This document shows positions 58,428 to 64,000 of a DNA stretch of 64,000 bases, piece by piece (position 1 is the first letter of the stretch; each line of letters begins with the position of its first letter). Under the pieces are notes generated by a model, which did not search any database, had not been told where the DNA came from, and saw only the letters and a list, made by a program, of their open reading frames with translations. The stretch spans positions 558,001 through 622,000 of the forward strand of contig NC_007577.1 in NCBI RefSeq assembly GCF_000012645.1, read 5' to 3'. This stretch comes from Prochlorococcus marinus str. MIT 9312. GTDB lineage: Bacteria > Cyanobacteriota > Cyanobacteriia > PCC-6307 > Cyanobiaceae. The position numbers and the translations under genes were made by a program.

Positions 58428-58862
58428 TTGAATCAAATATTCCAGAGACTCTCATCAGTATTTTTGTATACTCTTCCCTTAAAGGCTTCAATACCTTTTG
58501 GATATTATTTGTTCTATAAATATTCTTTTTTAAAGATACTATTATTACTAACTTTCCCAATAGCAATAATTGAAAAATCATTGCCTTTTGGTAGCTTTTT
58601 GTTATTTATAATTTTATTTGCAGGATTAGCAAGAAATCCAAAAGTGCCCTATTTCGTTAGATATAACGCATGCCAAGCATTACTTATTGATATTGCTTTG
58701 ATCATAATTTCATACCTCATGAGAATATTCCCCATAGTTGAACTGGGCTCAATTATTTTTATATTTACACTCTGCATTTTTATTTATTCTATTTCTCAAT
58801 GTATATATGGGGTTGAACCTGAAATACCATTAATTAGTAAATCTGTAAGAATGCAAATATAA
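58428..58862 (+). CDS. Tic20-family membrane protein
   Basis: A 144-residue protein with four predicted membrane helices. It contains the family signature VPYFVRYNACQALLIDIAL (Tic20: F-V-R-x-N-x-x-Q-A), followed by SQCIYGVEPEIPLISKSVRMQI at the C-terminus. Plant Tic20 is part of the chloroplast inner-envelope translocon; the cyanobacterial role is unsettled. The start is TTG at 58428. Confidence 0.87.
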   Translation: MNQIFQRLSSVFLYTLPLKASIPFGYYLFYKYSFLKILLLLTFPIAIIEKSLPFGSFLLFIILFAGLARNPKVPYFVRYNACQALLIDIALIIISYLMRIFPIVELGSIIFIFTLCIFIYSISQCIYGVEPEIPLISKSVRMQI

Positions 58863-58892
58863 AAAAAATTATTTTTAGATTTACTGAAATTT

Positions 58893-59222
58893 TTAGCACT
58901 CATTCAGAATAGATTCCCATCTTTGTTGACTTGCTTTTATTGCTTGTATTGGTGGTTTAGTTCCCTCAATTTCAAAGGCTTTAATTAGCGATTTATTTGC
59001 TAATAATCCTAGTCTTGCTGCTTCTCTTTGCCTAGAACATACTTTATTTCTTGAGCCCTGTTTAAGACTTTTTTCGATTTCCTTAAGAATCTGGCTAGCT
59101 TCATTGGATTTAGAGTAATAATCATTCATATAAACATCAAGATCAGTATCAGCAAAAATTTGAATTGGAGAAATGATTGTGATTAAAAATACTAAAAAAC
59201 TTGTAAATATAATCATTTTCAT
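58893..59222 (-). CDS. Small exported hypothetical protein
   Basis: A 109-residue protein with an N-terminal signal peptide (MKMIIFTSFLVFLITIISP, cleavage probably near QIFA-DTD). The mature part is helical with two conserved-looking cysteines (VCSRQREAAR and the final NEC) and a QQRWESIL motif near the end, suggesting a disulfide-linked periplasmic or lumenal helix bundle. It starts 7 bp after the upstream membrane-protein gene. Function unknown. Confidence 0.7.
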   Translation of the reverse strand: MKMIIFTSFLVFLITIISPIQIFADTDLDVYMNDYYSKSNEASQILKEIEKSLKQGSRNKVCSRQREAARLGLLANKSLIKAFEIEGTKPPIQAIKASQQRWESILNEC

Positions 59223-59229
59223 GAGAATC

Positions 59230-59814
59230 TTAAATGATGGTTTTGTTCGATCTTTTTAAGATTAAATAAAAGACAATAACGCTTATTGTTCCAGATGGAC
59301 CAATAAAAATATGCCAAAATTGATCACCACTAATTGAGAGATTTGTTCCAAAGAATGTTGTAATAACAATACCGAATATTGGGTAAAGAATTAAAAGCCA
59401 ATCTTTAAAAGTTCTTTGCCAATTTATTATTAGAAAAATACTTATTATAGCTTGAAAAAAAAGAGCAATTGTTTTATCAAATAGAAAATATGAGGTTATC
59501 GAACATAAAGAAATGCATAAGTTAGTTGTTTGAATAAATTTATTTCTTATAACAGATATTGATAAACATGTTAGTCCTAAAGATAGGAAAGAATAAAATA
59601 ACCAATTAAATAAAGAGGAGTGATCTACATAAATCCAAGATGTTTGGGTATGATCTATCATTTCAGCAATTGAGGCTAATCCTAAAAAAATAAAACCAAA
59701 AGGTATTAATTTGTTCTTACTTATATGTTTGAATTTATTGATCGATTTTAATCCTAATATTATTGGAATGATTGCTGCTTGAAAATGGGCTAATAATAAA
59801 ATTGAAAAAAACAA
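59230..59814 (-). CDS. Multispan membrane protein, hypothetical
   Basis: A 194-residue protein with six or so hydrophobic helices. Polar residues inside or next to the helices (AEMIDHTQTSW, YVDHSSLFNW and GDQFWHIFIGPSG) recall the His/Asp arrangement of membrane hydrolases of the ceramidase/PAQR type. The similarity is weak, and I would not assign it. It is coupled to the exported small protein downstream (7-bp gap). Confidence 0.65.
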   Translation of the reverse strand: MFFSILLLAHFQAAIIPIILGLKSINKFKHISKNKLIPFGFIFLGLASIAEMIDHTQTSWIYVDHSSLFNWLFYSFLSLGLTCLSISVIRNKFIQTTNLCISLCSITSYFLFDKTIALFFQAIISIFLIINWQRTFKDWLLILYPIFGIVITTFFGTNLSISGDQFWHIFIGPSGTISVIVFYLILKRSNKTII

Positions 59815-59867
59815 AATAATTCTTAAACTAAATTAATCTTAAATTTAAATAAAAAGCCATTTCCAAG

Positions 59868-60098
59868 TTATTTGAGGAGAGAAAAATACCATTGGCCAAC
59901 TACTATAATTAATACTGTAAGAACAAGAGGGAAAGCAGGATATCTTGTTTGGAAATTGGCAGGTGGCCAAGGAGACCAAGATATTAGTCTTCCTTGGGGT
60001 TCGTTAGAAGAAGTAATTTTTTTTATTTTTAAGGGTTTAGATGTATTATCTGCGAATCCCTTGCTCATTATCTTTTTATTAAAATCAAATAATAACAA
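59868..60098 (-). CDS. Small single-helix membrane protein, hypothetical
   Basis: A 76-residue frame. The likelier start is the second methionine at residue 11 (60068), giving MSKGFADNTSKP and a 66-residue protein. Its proline/tryptophan-rich middle (ISWSPWPPANFQTRYPAFP) leads into one C-terminal membrane helix ending VVGQWYFSLLK. The opposite strand also has a long frame here, but its translation lacks such structure. No family recognised. Confidence 0.58.
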   Translation of the reverse strand: MLLFDFNKKIMSKGFADNTSKPLKIKKITSSNEPQGRLISWSPWPPANFQTRYPAFPLVLTVLIIVVGQWYFSLLK

Positions 60099-60244
60099 GA
60101 ATAAAAAAGAAGAGTGTAAAAATTGCTGATAAATTTTTATTCTTAGGGATTTAATACTGCTAATTATTTTTGACGGAATAATTTAGTCAAAGCTTGACTT
60201 TTATCTAAGTAATTTTGAATTAAACCAAGACAGTTTAATTGAAA

Positions 60245-60925
60245 TTATTGAGATTTTTCTTTAATAAATAATTTGAAGTTGTTCCAGAAATGTAAAAATA
60301 TGCCAGTTGAAAGTAAAAATTCATAAATTTCTAAATCATTTCTTATGTGTTCAACTGTAGAAGCCCATGAGATTTCGTAGTAAAAAATATATAAAGCTGT
60401 TATTAAGAAAAATAAGCTTAGTTTTTTGTTGGGGATTGAATTCAAATATGGCCATTTTCTCCAACCTATCCAACCAAATAAAATGCAAATTGCAATCAGA
60501 ATAGGATCAAGAAAGAAATCATGAAATAAAGGAAGATTATGTAAATTAGTTTCACTTTGTATACTTATTTCTGTTAAAGAATTAAGTGAAAAACCTGTTA
60601 TTCGTTCTCCCCAACTTATTTCCTCAGCTGCAACGAAAAAGCAAAAGGCGCTGAGAATTAACCAAATAAATGAATTTATTGTATTTTTATTTTTACTTTT
60701 TAAATAGATAAAAATACCAAATATTGATGAAATTAAGTATTGAGAAAACTGAAGCCACTCCAAAGGACCGTCTTCAATTTTTAATAAATTAAACCAAGTT
60801 AAACCAATAATATTTTCCCCATAAGGAAGAATATAAACAAATCCATAAATAAAAAGAAGGTAATAAATGGGGAATAGATTAACTTCTGGAGAGATCTCAC
60901 CCCAAGGTGTTTTAATTAATTTCAA
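60245..60925 (-). CDS. Multispan membrane protein with AAEEISWGERI motif
   Basis: A 226-residue protein with about six membrane helices. A conserved-looking intramembrane motif AAEEISWGERI (about 98-108) and a second YYEISWAS near 182-189 suggest an internal duplication, each with E-I-S-W. The motif E-E-I-S-W-G occurs in uncharacterised membrane proteins near glycan or lipid genes. No function can be assigned. Confidence 0.68.
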   Translation of the reverse strand: MKLIKTPWGEISPEVNLFPIYYLLFIYGFVYILPYGENIIGLTWFNLLKIEDGPLEWLQFSQYLISSIFGIFIYLKSKNKNTINSFIWLILSAFCFFVAAEEISWGERITGFSLNSLTEISIQSETNLHNLPLFHDFFLDPILIAICILFGWIGWRKWPYLNSIPNKKLSLFFLITALYIFYYEISWASTVEHIRNDLEIYEFLLSTGIFLHFWNNFKLFIKEKSQ

Positions 60926-61034
60926 AATTTAATTAATATTTTATAAAAAGATTCTATAACAATCCCAAAAGAGGAAAATAATAAATATCTTTTAACATGT
61001 AAAAATTGTTAATAATAAAAAATATCTTTTTGTA

Positions 61035-61583
61035 CTATGCAATTTGGATAATAAAGAAAAGCGAATAATAGTAAAGGTATGCTCCAATTAGTGAATAAAC
61101 TATTATTATTCTCTTATTCATTTCTGATGATGCAATAATATAGCTTCCTAAAGAGAAGGGCAGTATAGGGAAAGTACGTATTATTAAAATGAAAATTGGT
61201 TTGAAAGTAATATTTGCAAATATATGCTTTAGTCTTTGATTTCTAATATTTTTTATGAAAGGTATGTTTTTTGGAAATCTTAAATTTGTTTTTCTGAGTA
61301 ATATGATTTGAGCAACCCCTAAAATAGTTAAAATTGGTGCAAAAAAAATAATATATTTAAAACCAAAAAACTTTATCAATATAAAGTCAAATACGATGGA
61401 TATCGGTAGGCCTAGAAATATAGAAATAATATTTATTAATGCCAAATATCTATATTCAATGTCTATTACTAAATTTTCTAAGCCATTGCTATATCTAAGA
61501 AAAAGAGCAAATAAATAGATGGTTACATAAAAAATAGAAATTTTAAATATTGTTGATTTGAAATTTAAATTTTTTCTAGACAT
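61035..61583 (-). CDS. VTT/DedA-like (SNARE-associated, TVP38 type) membrane protein
   Basis: A 182-residue membrane protein. The C-terminal half carries the VTT pattern RTFPILPFSLGSYIIASSEM (R-x-x-P-x-x-P-x-x-x-x), followed by an amphipathic region and a last helix. DedA/VTT proteins act in lipid scrambling or transport, including undecaprenyl-phosphate flipping. It overlaps the 3' end of the upstream methyltransferase gene by 19 bp, so the two are translated together. Confidence 0.72.
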   Translation of the reverse strand: MSRKNLNFKSTIFKISIFYVTIYLFALFLRYSNGLENLVIDIEYRYLALINIISIFLGLPISIVFDFILIKFFGFKYIIFFAPILTILGVAQIILLRKTNLRFPKNIPFIKNIRNQRLKHIFANITFKPIFILIIRTFPILPFSLGSYIIASSEMNKRIIIVYSLIGAYLYYYSLFFIIQIA

Positions 61584-62311
61584 ATTAAATTGAATATCCC
61601 CAAATATTTATCAAAGAATAATTTTTCAAGATTTCTTGTCATTCTAATTAAATTACCAATTCTCGTATTGAAAGAGTGCCCTCCGCTCAATAAATAAGAA
61701 AATGGCATCATATTCTTTTTTTGAATTAGAGAAAACATTGGGAATAAATTTCTGAATTTTTCATAATCCCTCTCAAAAATAATCCATGAGAGTGCTTGAT
61801 TTGAGTCTAATAGTGGATCTTTGGATTCAAATTTCCAATCAATTTGTCTTGTATCAAAGGGTTCGTGTGCTATGAGTTTATAGACCAATCTACTCCAGTA
61901 ATTATTGCTTGGTTCAATCATTATTATTCTTCCTCCAGATAAAAGAGATTTTTCTGCTGATTTCAAAAATAATTCTGGGTCGCTTATGTGATGAAAAACA
62001 TTAACTAAGATTAAATTTGATATTTTGTTTTCAAATTTTTTTCCTATATCCATTGCATTAAGCTTGAAATCAGTATTGGAATTTAAAAAAACATCTGTTT
62101 TTTTTATGCTTTTATTTATCTGATCTATAAAACTTGGACCGCATCCCAATTCAATATTAATTCCATCTATTTTAGAAAGAAACTTTGAAATGAGTTCATA
62201 CCATTCCTTATAAAGAAAACCTAATGCTTTATTTGACTTTTCGAAACCAATTCTATCTTCTGTAATTATCTCACCTTTATTTGACATTTTAGTTGACATT
62301 TTTTTTGACAT
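61565..62311 (-). CDS. Class I SAM-dependent methyltransferase
   Basis: A 248-residue protein. Motif I is INIELGCGPSFID (about 52-64), motif IV is VNVFHHISDPELFL, and the post-motif GGRIIMIEPSNN is typical of small-molecule or lipid methyltransferases. The first 12 residues (MSKKMSTKMSNK) are encoded by a tandem 12-bp repeat with three possible ATG starts, so the exact start is uncertain. It heads a minus-strand series of membrane-protein genes next to tRNA-Ser. Confidence 0.8.
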   Translation of the reverse strand: MSKKMSTKMSNKGEIITEDRIGFEKSNKALGFLYKEWYELISKFLSKIDGINIELGCGPSFIDQINKSIKKTDVFLNSNTDFKLNAMDIGKKFENKISNLILVNVFHHISDPELFLKSAEKSLLSGGRIIMIEPSNNYWSRLVYKLIAHEPFDTRQIDWKFESKDPLLDSNQALSWIIFERDYEKFRNLFPMFSLIQKKNMMPFSYLLSGGHSFNTRIGNLIRMTRNLEKLFFDKYLGIFNLICLEKI

Positions 62312-62323
62312 TTTATTTGACTT
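62276..62323 (-). repeat. Four tandem 12-bp units spanning the methyltransferase start
   Basis: On the coding strand the unit reads ATGTCAAAAAAA, ATGTCAACTAAA and ATGTCAAATAAA, preceded by a fourth copy with AAG for ATG. Three copies each supply an in-frame ATG, so gain or loss of units changes the N-terminus by four residues without frameshift. Confidence 0.8.
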
Positions 62324-62411
62324 TGGAAATATTATTCACGAATTTGAATTAAAACATAATTTATAAACTGCTTTTAAATTCAATTTAAAGATTTAATAAA
62401 TTAATCTTTGG

Positions 62412-62423
62412 ACGGAGGGGGTG
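62412..62423 (-). repeat. Second copy of the tRNA-Ser 3' end (probable att site)
   Basis: Twelve bases (plus strand ACGGAGGGGGTG) identical to 62638-62649, which are the last bases of the tRNA-Ser acceptor and T arm plus one flanking base. The copies are 226 bp apart in the same orientation. Duplicated tRNA 3' ends are the classic mark of tyrosine-recombinase integration. Confidence 0.6.
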
Positions 62424-62637
62424 CCAAAGAATCAGTTTAGAGTGACCAGTTCTGACCCTGTAAGACACAGATCTCTGTACTAATAATAATAAAAAGACAC
62501 ACGAAAAACACACGCTAATTTAAAGTTCTTAATTTCTTATAATTAATAATGATCATCTTGTTTTTAGGATATCTCTCTCATACCAGTCTTTCTGGGCTTC
62601 TCTGACTAAATTTGTGATATCCTGCTTCGAAGTTAGA
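62424..62637. mobile_element. Probable remnant of an element integrated at tRNA-Ser
   Basis: The segment lies between the two copies of the tRNA 3' end. It contains a palindrome ACAGA-TC-TCTGT (62467-62478), a pair of ACACACG repeats just downstream that resemble recombinase arm sites, and a protein-tail fragment at its tRNA-proximal end. No integrase gene remains between the repeats, so the element is degraded or its far end lies further left. Confidence 0.4.
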
Positions 62638-62639
62638 AC
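62553..62639 (-). pseudogene. C-terminal coding fragment fused to the tRNA-Ser 3' end
   Basis: Reading out of the tRNA on the minus strand, an open frame gives 28 residues beginning VLTSKQDITNLVR and ending YERDILKTR before TGA. The composition is strongly protein-like. It has no start codon of its own outside the tRNA, as expected when an element inserted at the tRNA and left a gene tail behind. Confidence 0.4.
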
Positions 62640-62725
62640 GGAGGGGGTGGGATTCGAACCCACGGTGCCCTTGCAGACACGCTAGTTTTCAAGACTAGAG
62701 CCTTAAACCACTCGACCACCCCTCC
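62639..62725 (-). tRNA. tRNA-Ser (anticodon UGA)
   Basis: An 87-nt class II tRNA. The acceptor GGAGGGG pairs with CCCCTCC, with discriminator G. The anticodon stem CTAGT/ACTAG holds loop CTTGAAA (anticodon TGA, reading UCN serine codons). A long variable arm (GTGTCTGCAAGGGCAC) and T arm GGGTTCGAATCCC follow. CCA is not encoded. Its 3' end is partly duplicated 226 bp downstream, so it has served as an integration site. Confidence 0.97.
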
Positions 62726-62923
62726 AACAGGTTATTCAGTTTTGATGAACTTAAAAACTATAACATAAGAAATTAGTCATAGTCTATAAATTCAAAGACT
62801 AAAAATTTATTTAAAGAAGCTAGTTTGAGAGAGGAATTATTTTTAATAATGACTTGTTAAGTAGTTATATCATTTTATTATTAGTCGCATTTATTTCACA
62901 AAATTAGTCCGTACCCAAACACA

Positions 62924-63073
62924 TTATCCAAAGTTGACATTTTGTTGAAATAAGCCAAATAAGTTGTTACCAATTATGGCAGCTATTATTAAAACGAATG
63001 CAACTATGGCAAAAAGAGTACTTACATCTTTTATGTCATAAGGTGCCTTAAATAGAGGTTTTTGGTCTGCCAT
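62924..63073 (-). CDS. Small single-span membrane protein (49 residues), hypothetical
   Basis: ATG-to-TAA frame of 49 residues: MADQKPLFKAPYDIKDV, then one clean membrane helix (STLFAIVAFVLIIAAIIG), then NNLFGLFQQNVNFG. The size and layout resemble the minor photosystem and cytochrome subunits of cyanobacteria, but it matches none that I recognise, and it lacks the E-x-x-N-G-R motif of high-light-inducible proteins. Translation quality is high throughout, so I regard it as a real gene. Confidence 0.7.
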   Translation of the reverse strand: MADQKPLFKAPYDIKDVSTLFAIVAFVLIIAAIIGNNLFGLFQQNVNFG

Positions 63074-63111
63074 AGTTATCAAATCTGTAAATGCAATTAA
63101 ATCATATTAGT

Positions 63112-63186
63112 TTAATGCTTGTAAAAAGTATTAAGTGATTTTTCGCAACCACCATTTGTACATCCACTGTTTAAAAATCTATTCAA
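63112..63186 (-). CDS. Candidate 24-residue Cys-containing peptide
   Basis: A TTG-started frame coding MNRFLNSGCTNGGCEKSLNTFYKH before TAA would need 24 residues; the core is GCTNGGCEK with two cysteines four residues apart and a basic C-terminus. It sits just upstream (minus strand) of the 49-residue membrane protein. There is no clear ribosome site and no other start, so it may be a fragment. Confidence 0.25.
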   Translation of the reverse strand: MNRFLNSGCTNGGCEKSLNTFYKH

Positions 63187-63216
63187 GAGAAAGATTTATG
63201 AGACTATAATCTTTTT

Positions 63217-63333
63217 ATGAAATTTCTAAACGCATTATTAAATGATTTTTGGGGAATTTAAGATTTCAATTATCAATTACCAAAAGAAAATCTCATTGAA
63301 CATTGCAATAATGCATATAAATTTCATTCTTAA
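63217..63333 (+). pseudogene. Small gene interrupted by an in-frame TAA
   Basis: ATG at 63217 opens MKFLNALLNDFWGI, then TAA (63259-63261), and the same frame continues DFNYQLPKENLIEHC and on to TAA at 63331 with protein-like sequence. Read through, it would be 38 codons. A TATAAT hexamer lies just upstream (63205-63210) and a terminator follows at 63386. This looks like a recent nonsense mutation in a short gene, or two adjacent micro-frames. Confidence 0.35.
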
Positions 63334-63385
63334 TTTATAATTGCAAAATATATTTTTTTAATTTTTTAGTCTAATATTGGATATT

Positions 63386-63412
63386 AAAAAAGCCACTTTT
63401 AGTGGCTTTTTT
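63386..63412 (-). terminator. Strong rho-independent terminator, possibly bidirectional
   Basis: A 12-bp perfect stem (AAAAAAGCCACT with AGTGGCTTTTTT) around a three-base loop. It lies 18 bp past the DUF4278 stop on the minus strand and 52 bp past the interrupted small gene on the plus strand; A and T tracts flank both sides. Confidence 0.85.
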
Positions 63413-63430
63413 ATATTATTGGAAAATGAA

Positions 63431-63532
63431 CTAGCTTGTGTAAGCTTTTCCTCTATAAGTTAGTTCGTTGTGCTGCTTCTTAGCAACTTCTTTGTTCTGG
63501 ACGTACTTTTGTCCTCTGTAAATTAGAGTCAT
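63431..63532 (-). CDS. DUF4278-type 33-residue protein
   Basis: MTLIYRGQKYVQNK followed by LTYRGKAYTS: two copies of the T/I-Y-R-G-x-x-Y motif that defines the short cyanobacterial DUF4278 proteins. GGAG (63544-63541 on the minus strand) sits 8 bases before the ATG, a better ribosome site than most in this window. It has its own terminator downstream and a GC-rich structured leader upstream, so it is probably a free-standing, strongly expressed gene. Function unknown. Confidence 0.75.
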   Translation of the reverse strand: MTLIYRGQKYVQNKEVAKKQHNELTYRGKAYTS

Positions 63533-63640
63533 TTTTTAAGCTCCGGTTTCGCTTAAGTCCCCGTTCCATGGCTTAAGTCGATTTGCGGCTTGCTAAACGC
63601 AAGTTGAACGTTTTGGTAGCGGTTGCTACAAATAAATATT
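63533..63640 (-). promoter_or_regulatory. GC-rich structured leader of the DUF4278 gene, with direct repeats
   Basis: About 100 bases near 50 per cent G+C in a genome of roughly 30. It holds GCTTAAGTC twice at a 20-bp period (63551-63559, 63571-63579), a CTTGC/GCAAG hairpin (63589-63603) and a GTAGC/GCTAC hairpin with a GGTT loop (63616-63629). A second frame on the minus strand (ATG at 63569, 29 codons, MERGLKRNRSL) overlaps the DUF4278 start and could be an upstream frame. It could be a regulated 5' UTR or a small RNA. Confidence 0.45.
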
Positions 63641-63844
63641 AACATCCAAGAAAATTATTTGTCCAGGTTTTTAATAAATAAACTTAAATATCTTAATGAG
63701 TCAATTAGGAGGATCCTAGTAAAAAATATTTGCCTTTAATCTTTATGCCGTTTCTTGCAGGTTACATTTTGTTCGTTTTTAAGAAGTATTTTTTATTTAA
63801 ACACTTTTTAAATGTAAAATTCTGAATATTATAAAATTTGTTTT

Positions 63845-64000
63845 ATGTTTTCTCAAAGCAAAAAACCTACAAGACAAAGATCTAACTCTGCCAATACTCA
63901 ATGGACTCCATTATTTGCTGAATTACTACCATTCGCAAACAAAATGGATGAAAAAGTTCAGTTGGTAAACGCCTTGGCTTTTACTTTTATTATGGGATTC
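63845..64000 (+). CDS. Hypothetical protein, N-terminal part, cut by window edge
   Basis: The frame starts MFSQSKKPTRQRSNSANTQW and continues PLFAELLPFANKMDEKVQLVNALAFTFIMGF to the last base of the window without a stop. The basic N-terminus followed by a hydrophobic stretch beginning near residue 42 suggests a cytoplasmic tail and a membrane helix. No family recognised. Confidence 0.6.
   Translation, partial: MFSQSKKPTRQRSNSANTQWTPLFAELLPFANKMDEKVQLVNALAFTFIMGF

Noticed and set aside
59872-60129. 85-codon plus-strand frame opposite the small membrane protein at 59868
   Set aside because: The minus-strand product has a clear membrane helix and proline/tryptophan-rich segment; the plus-strand translation is basic and unstructured.
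62726-62923. Possible gene or RNA upstream of tRNA-Ser
   Set aside because: I find only a weak TTAGTC/GACTAA inverted repeat and no coding frame; it is most simply the tRNA promoter region.

Overview
The window is a compact, very AT-rich stretch of chromosome that looks like a high-light Prochlorococcus (marine picocyanobacterium). The direct signs are a Pcb divinyl-chlorophyll antenna gene, a dedicated lycopene cyclase, an NdhD subunit, phylloquinone genes (menD, menB), a solanesyl-type prenyl transferase, a StpA-type phosphatase, many cyanobacteria-only small families (DUF760, DUF4336, DUF1350, DUF3721, DUF4278, Tic20), tiny intergenic gaps and several convergent gene pairs whose ends overlap. 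The strain cannot be named from the sequence alone.

Layout. 1-6.3 kb, minus strand: a run of genes from a Gly/Arg-rich RHH-like protein through trpS, thrS, glk and thrB to the start of ndhD (cut by the window edge). 6.5-11.6 kb, plus strand: a DUF697 membrane protein, then a manganese-type ABC importer (mntC, mntA, mntB) and a DUF4336 protein. 11.6-22 kb: lepB, menD, menB, glgA, murF, glmU, an MnmD-like methyltransferase and aroA. 21.8-28.4 kb, plus strand: comB, a nitrilase-family amidase, a cell-wall amidase, murI, a polyprenyl diphosphate synthase and acs. 28.4-34.4 kb: DUF1350, a DnaQ-like exonuclease, an unusual DUF3721 protein, hisS with three small genes, then pcbA. 34.5-43.9 kb: gltS, a GST, a GIY-YIG-like membrane protein, two SDRs around crtL, MscS, an isochorismatase-like hydrolase, a Fur-family regulator and an ArsS-type radical SAM protein. 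43.9-56.1 kb: stpA divergent from a Rossmann-fold protein, then a sulfur block (metY, metA, SulP permease), an FAD oxidoreductase, a CbiX-like chelatase with a metal-binding tail and a GMC oxidoreductase.

56.2-64 kb is the accessory-looking part: a pentapeptide-repeat protein, a two-gene operon (RHH regulator plus a small GIY-YIG-like protein) with its own operator array, gloA, Tic20, a cluster of small membrane proteins with a methyltransferase, and then tRNA-Ser(UGA). The tRNA is followed by a second copy of its 3' end 226 bp away, the usual footprint of an integrated element. Beyond it lie several genes below 60 codons, one of them apparently interrupted by a stop codon.

Most of the window is ordinary core genome. 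The observations most worth following are the RHH/GIY-YIG operon with palindromes placed over its promoter, the tRNA-Ser duplication with a protein-tail fragment fused to the tRNA end, the decapeptide-repeat DUF3721 protein, the GIY-YIG-membrane fusion, and the structured GC-rich leader in front of a 33-residue DUF4278 protein. I found no CRISPR array, rRNA, complete insertion sequence or integrase gene.
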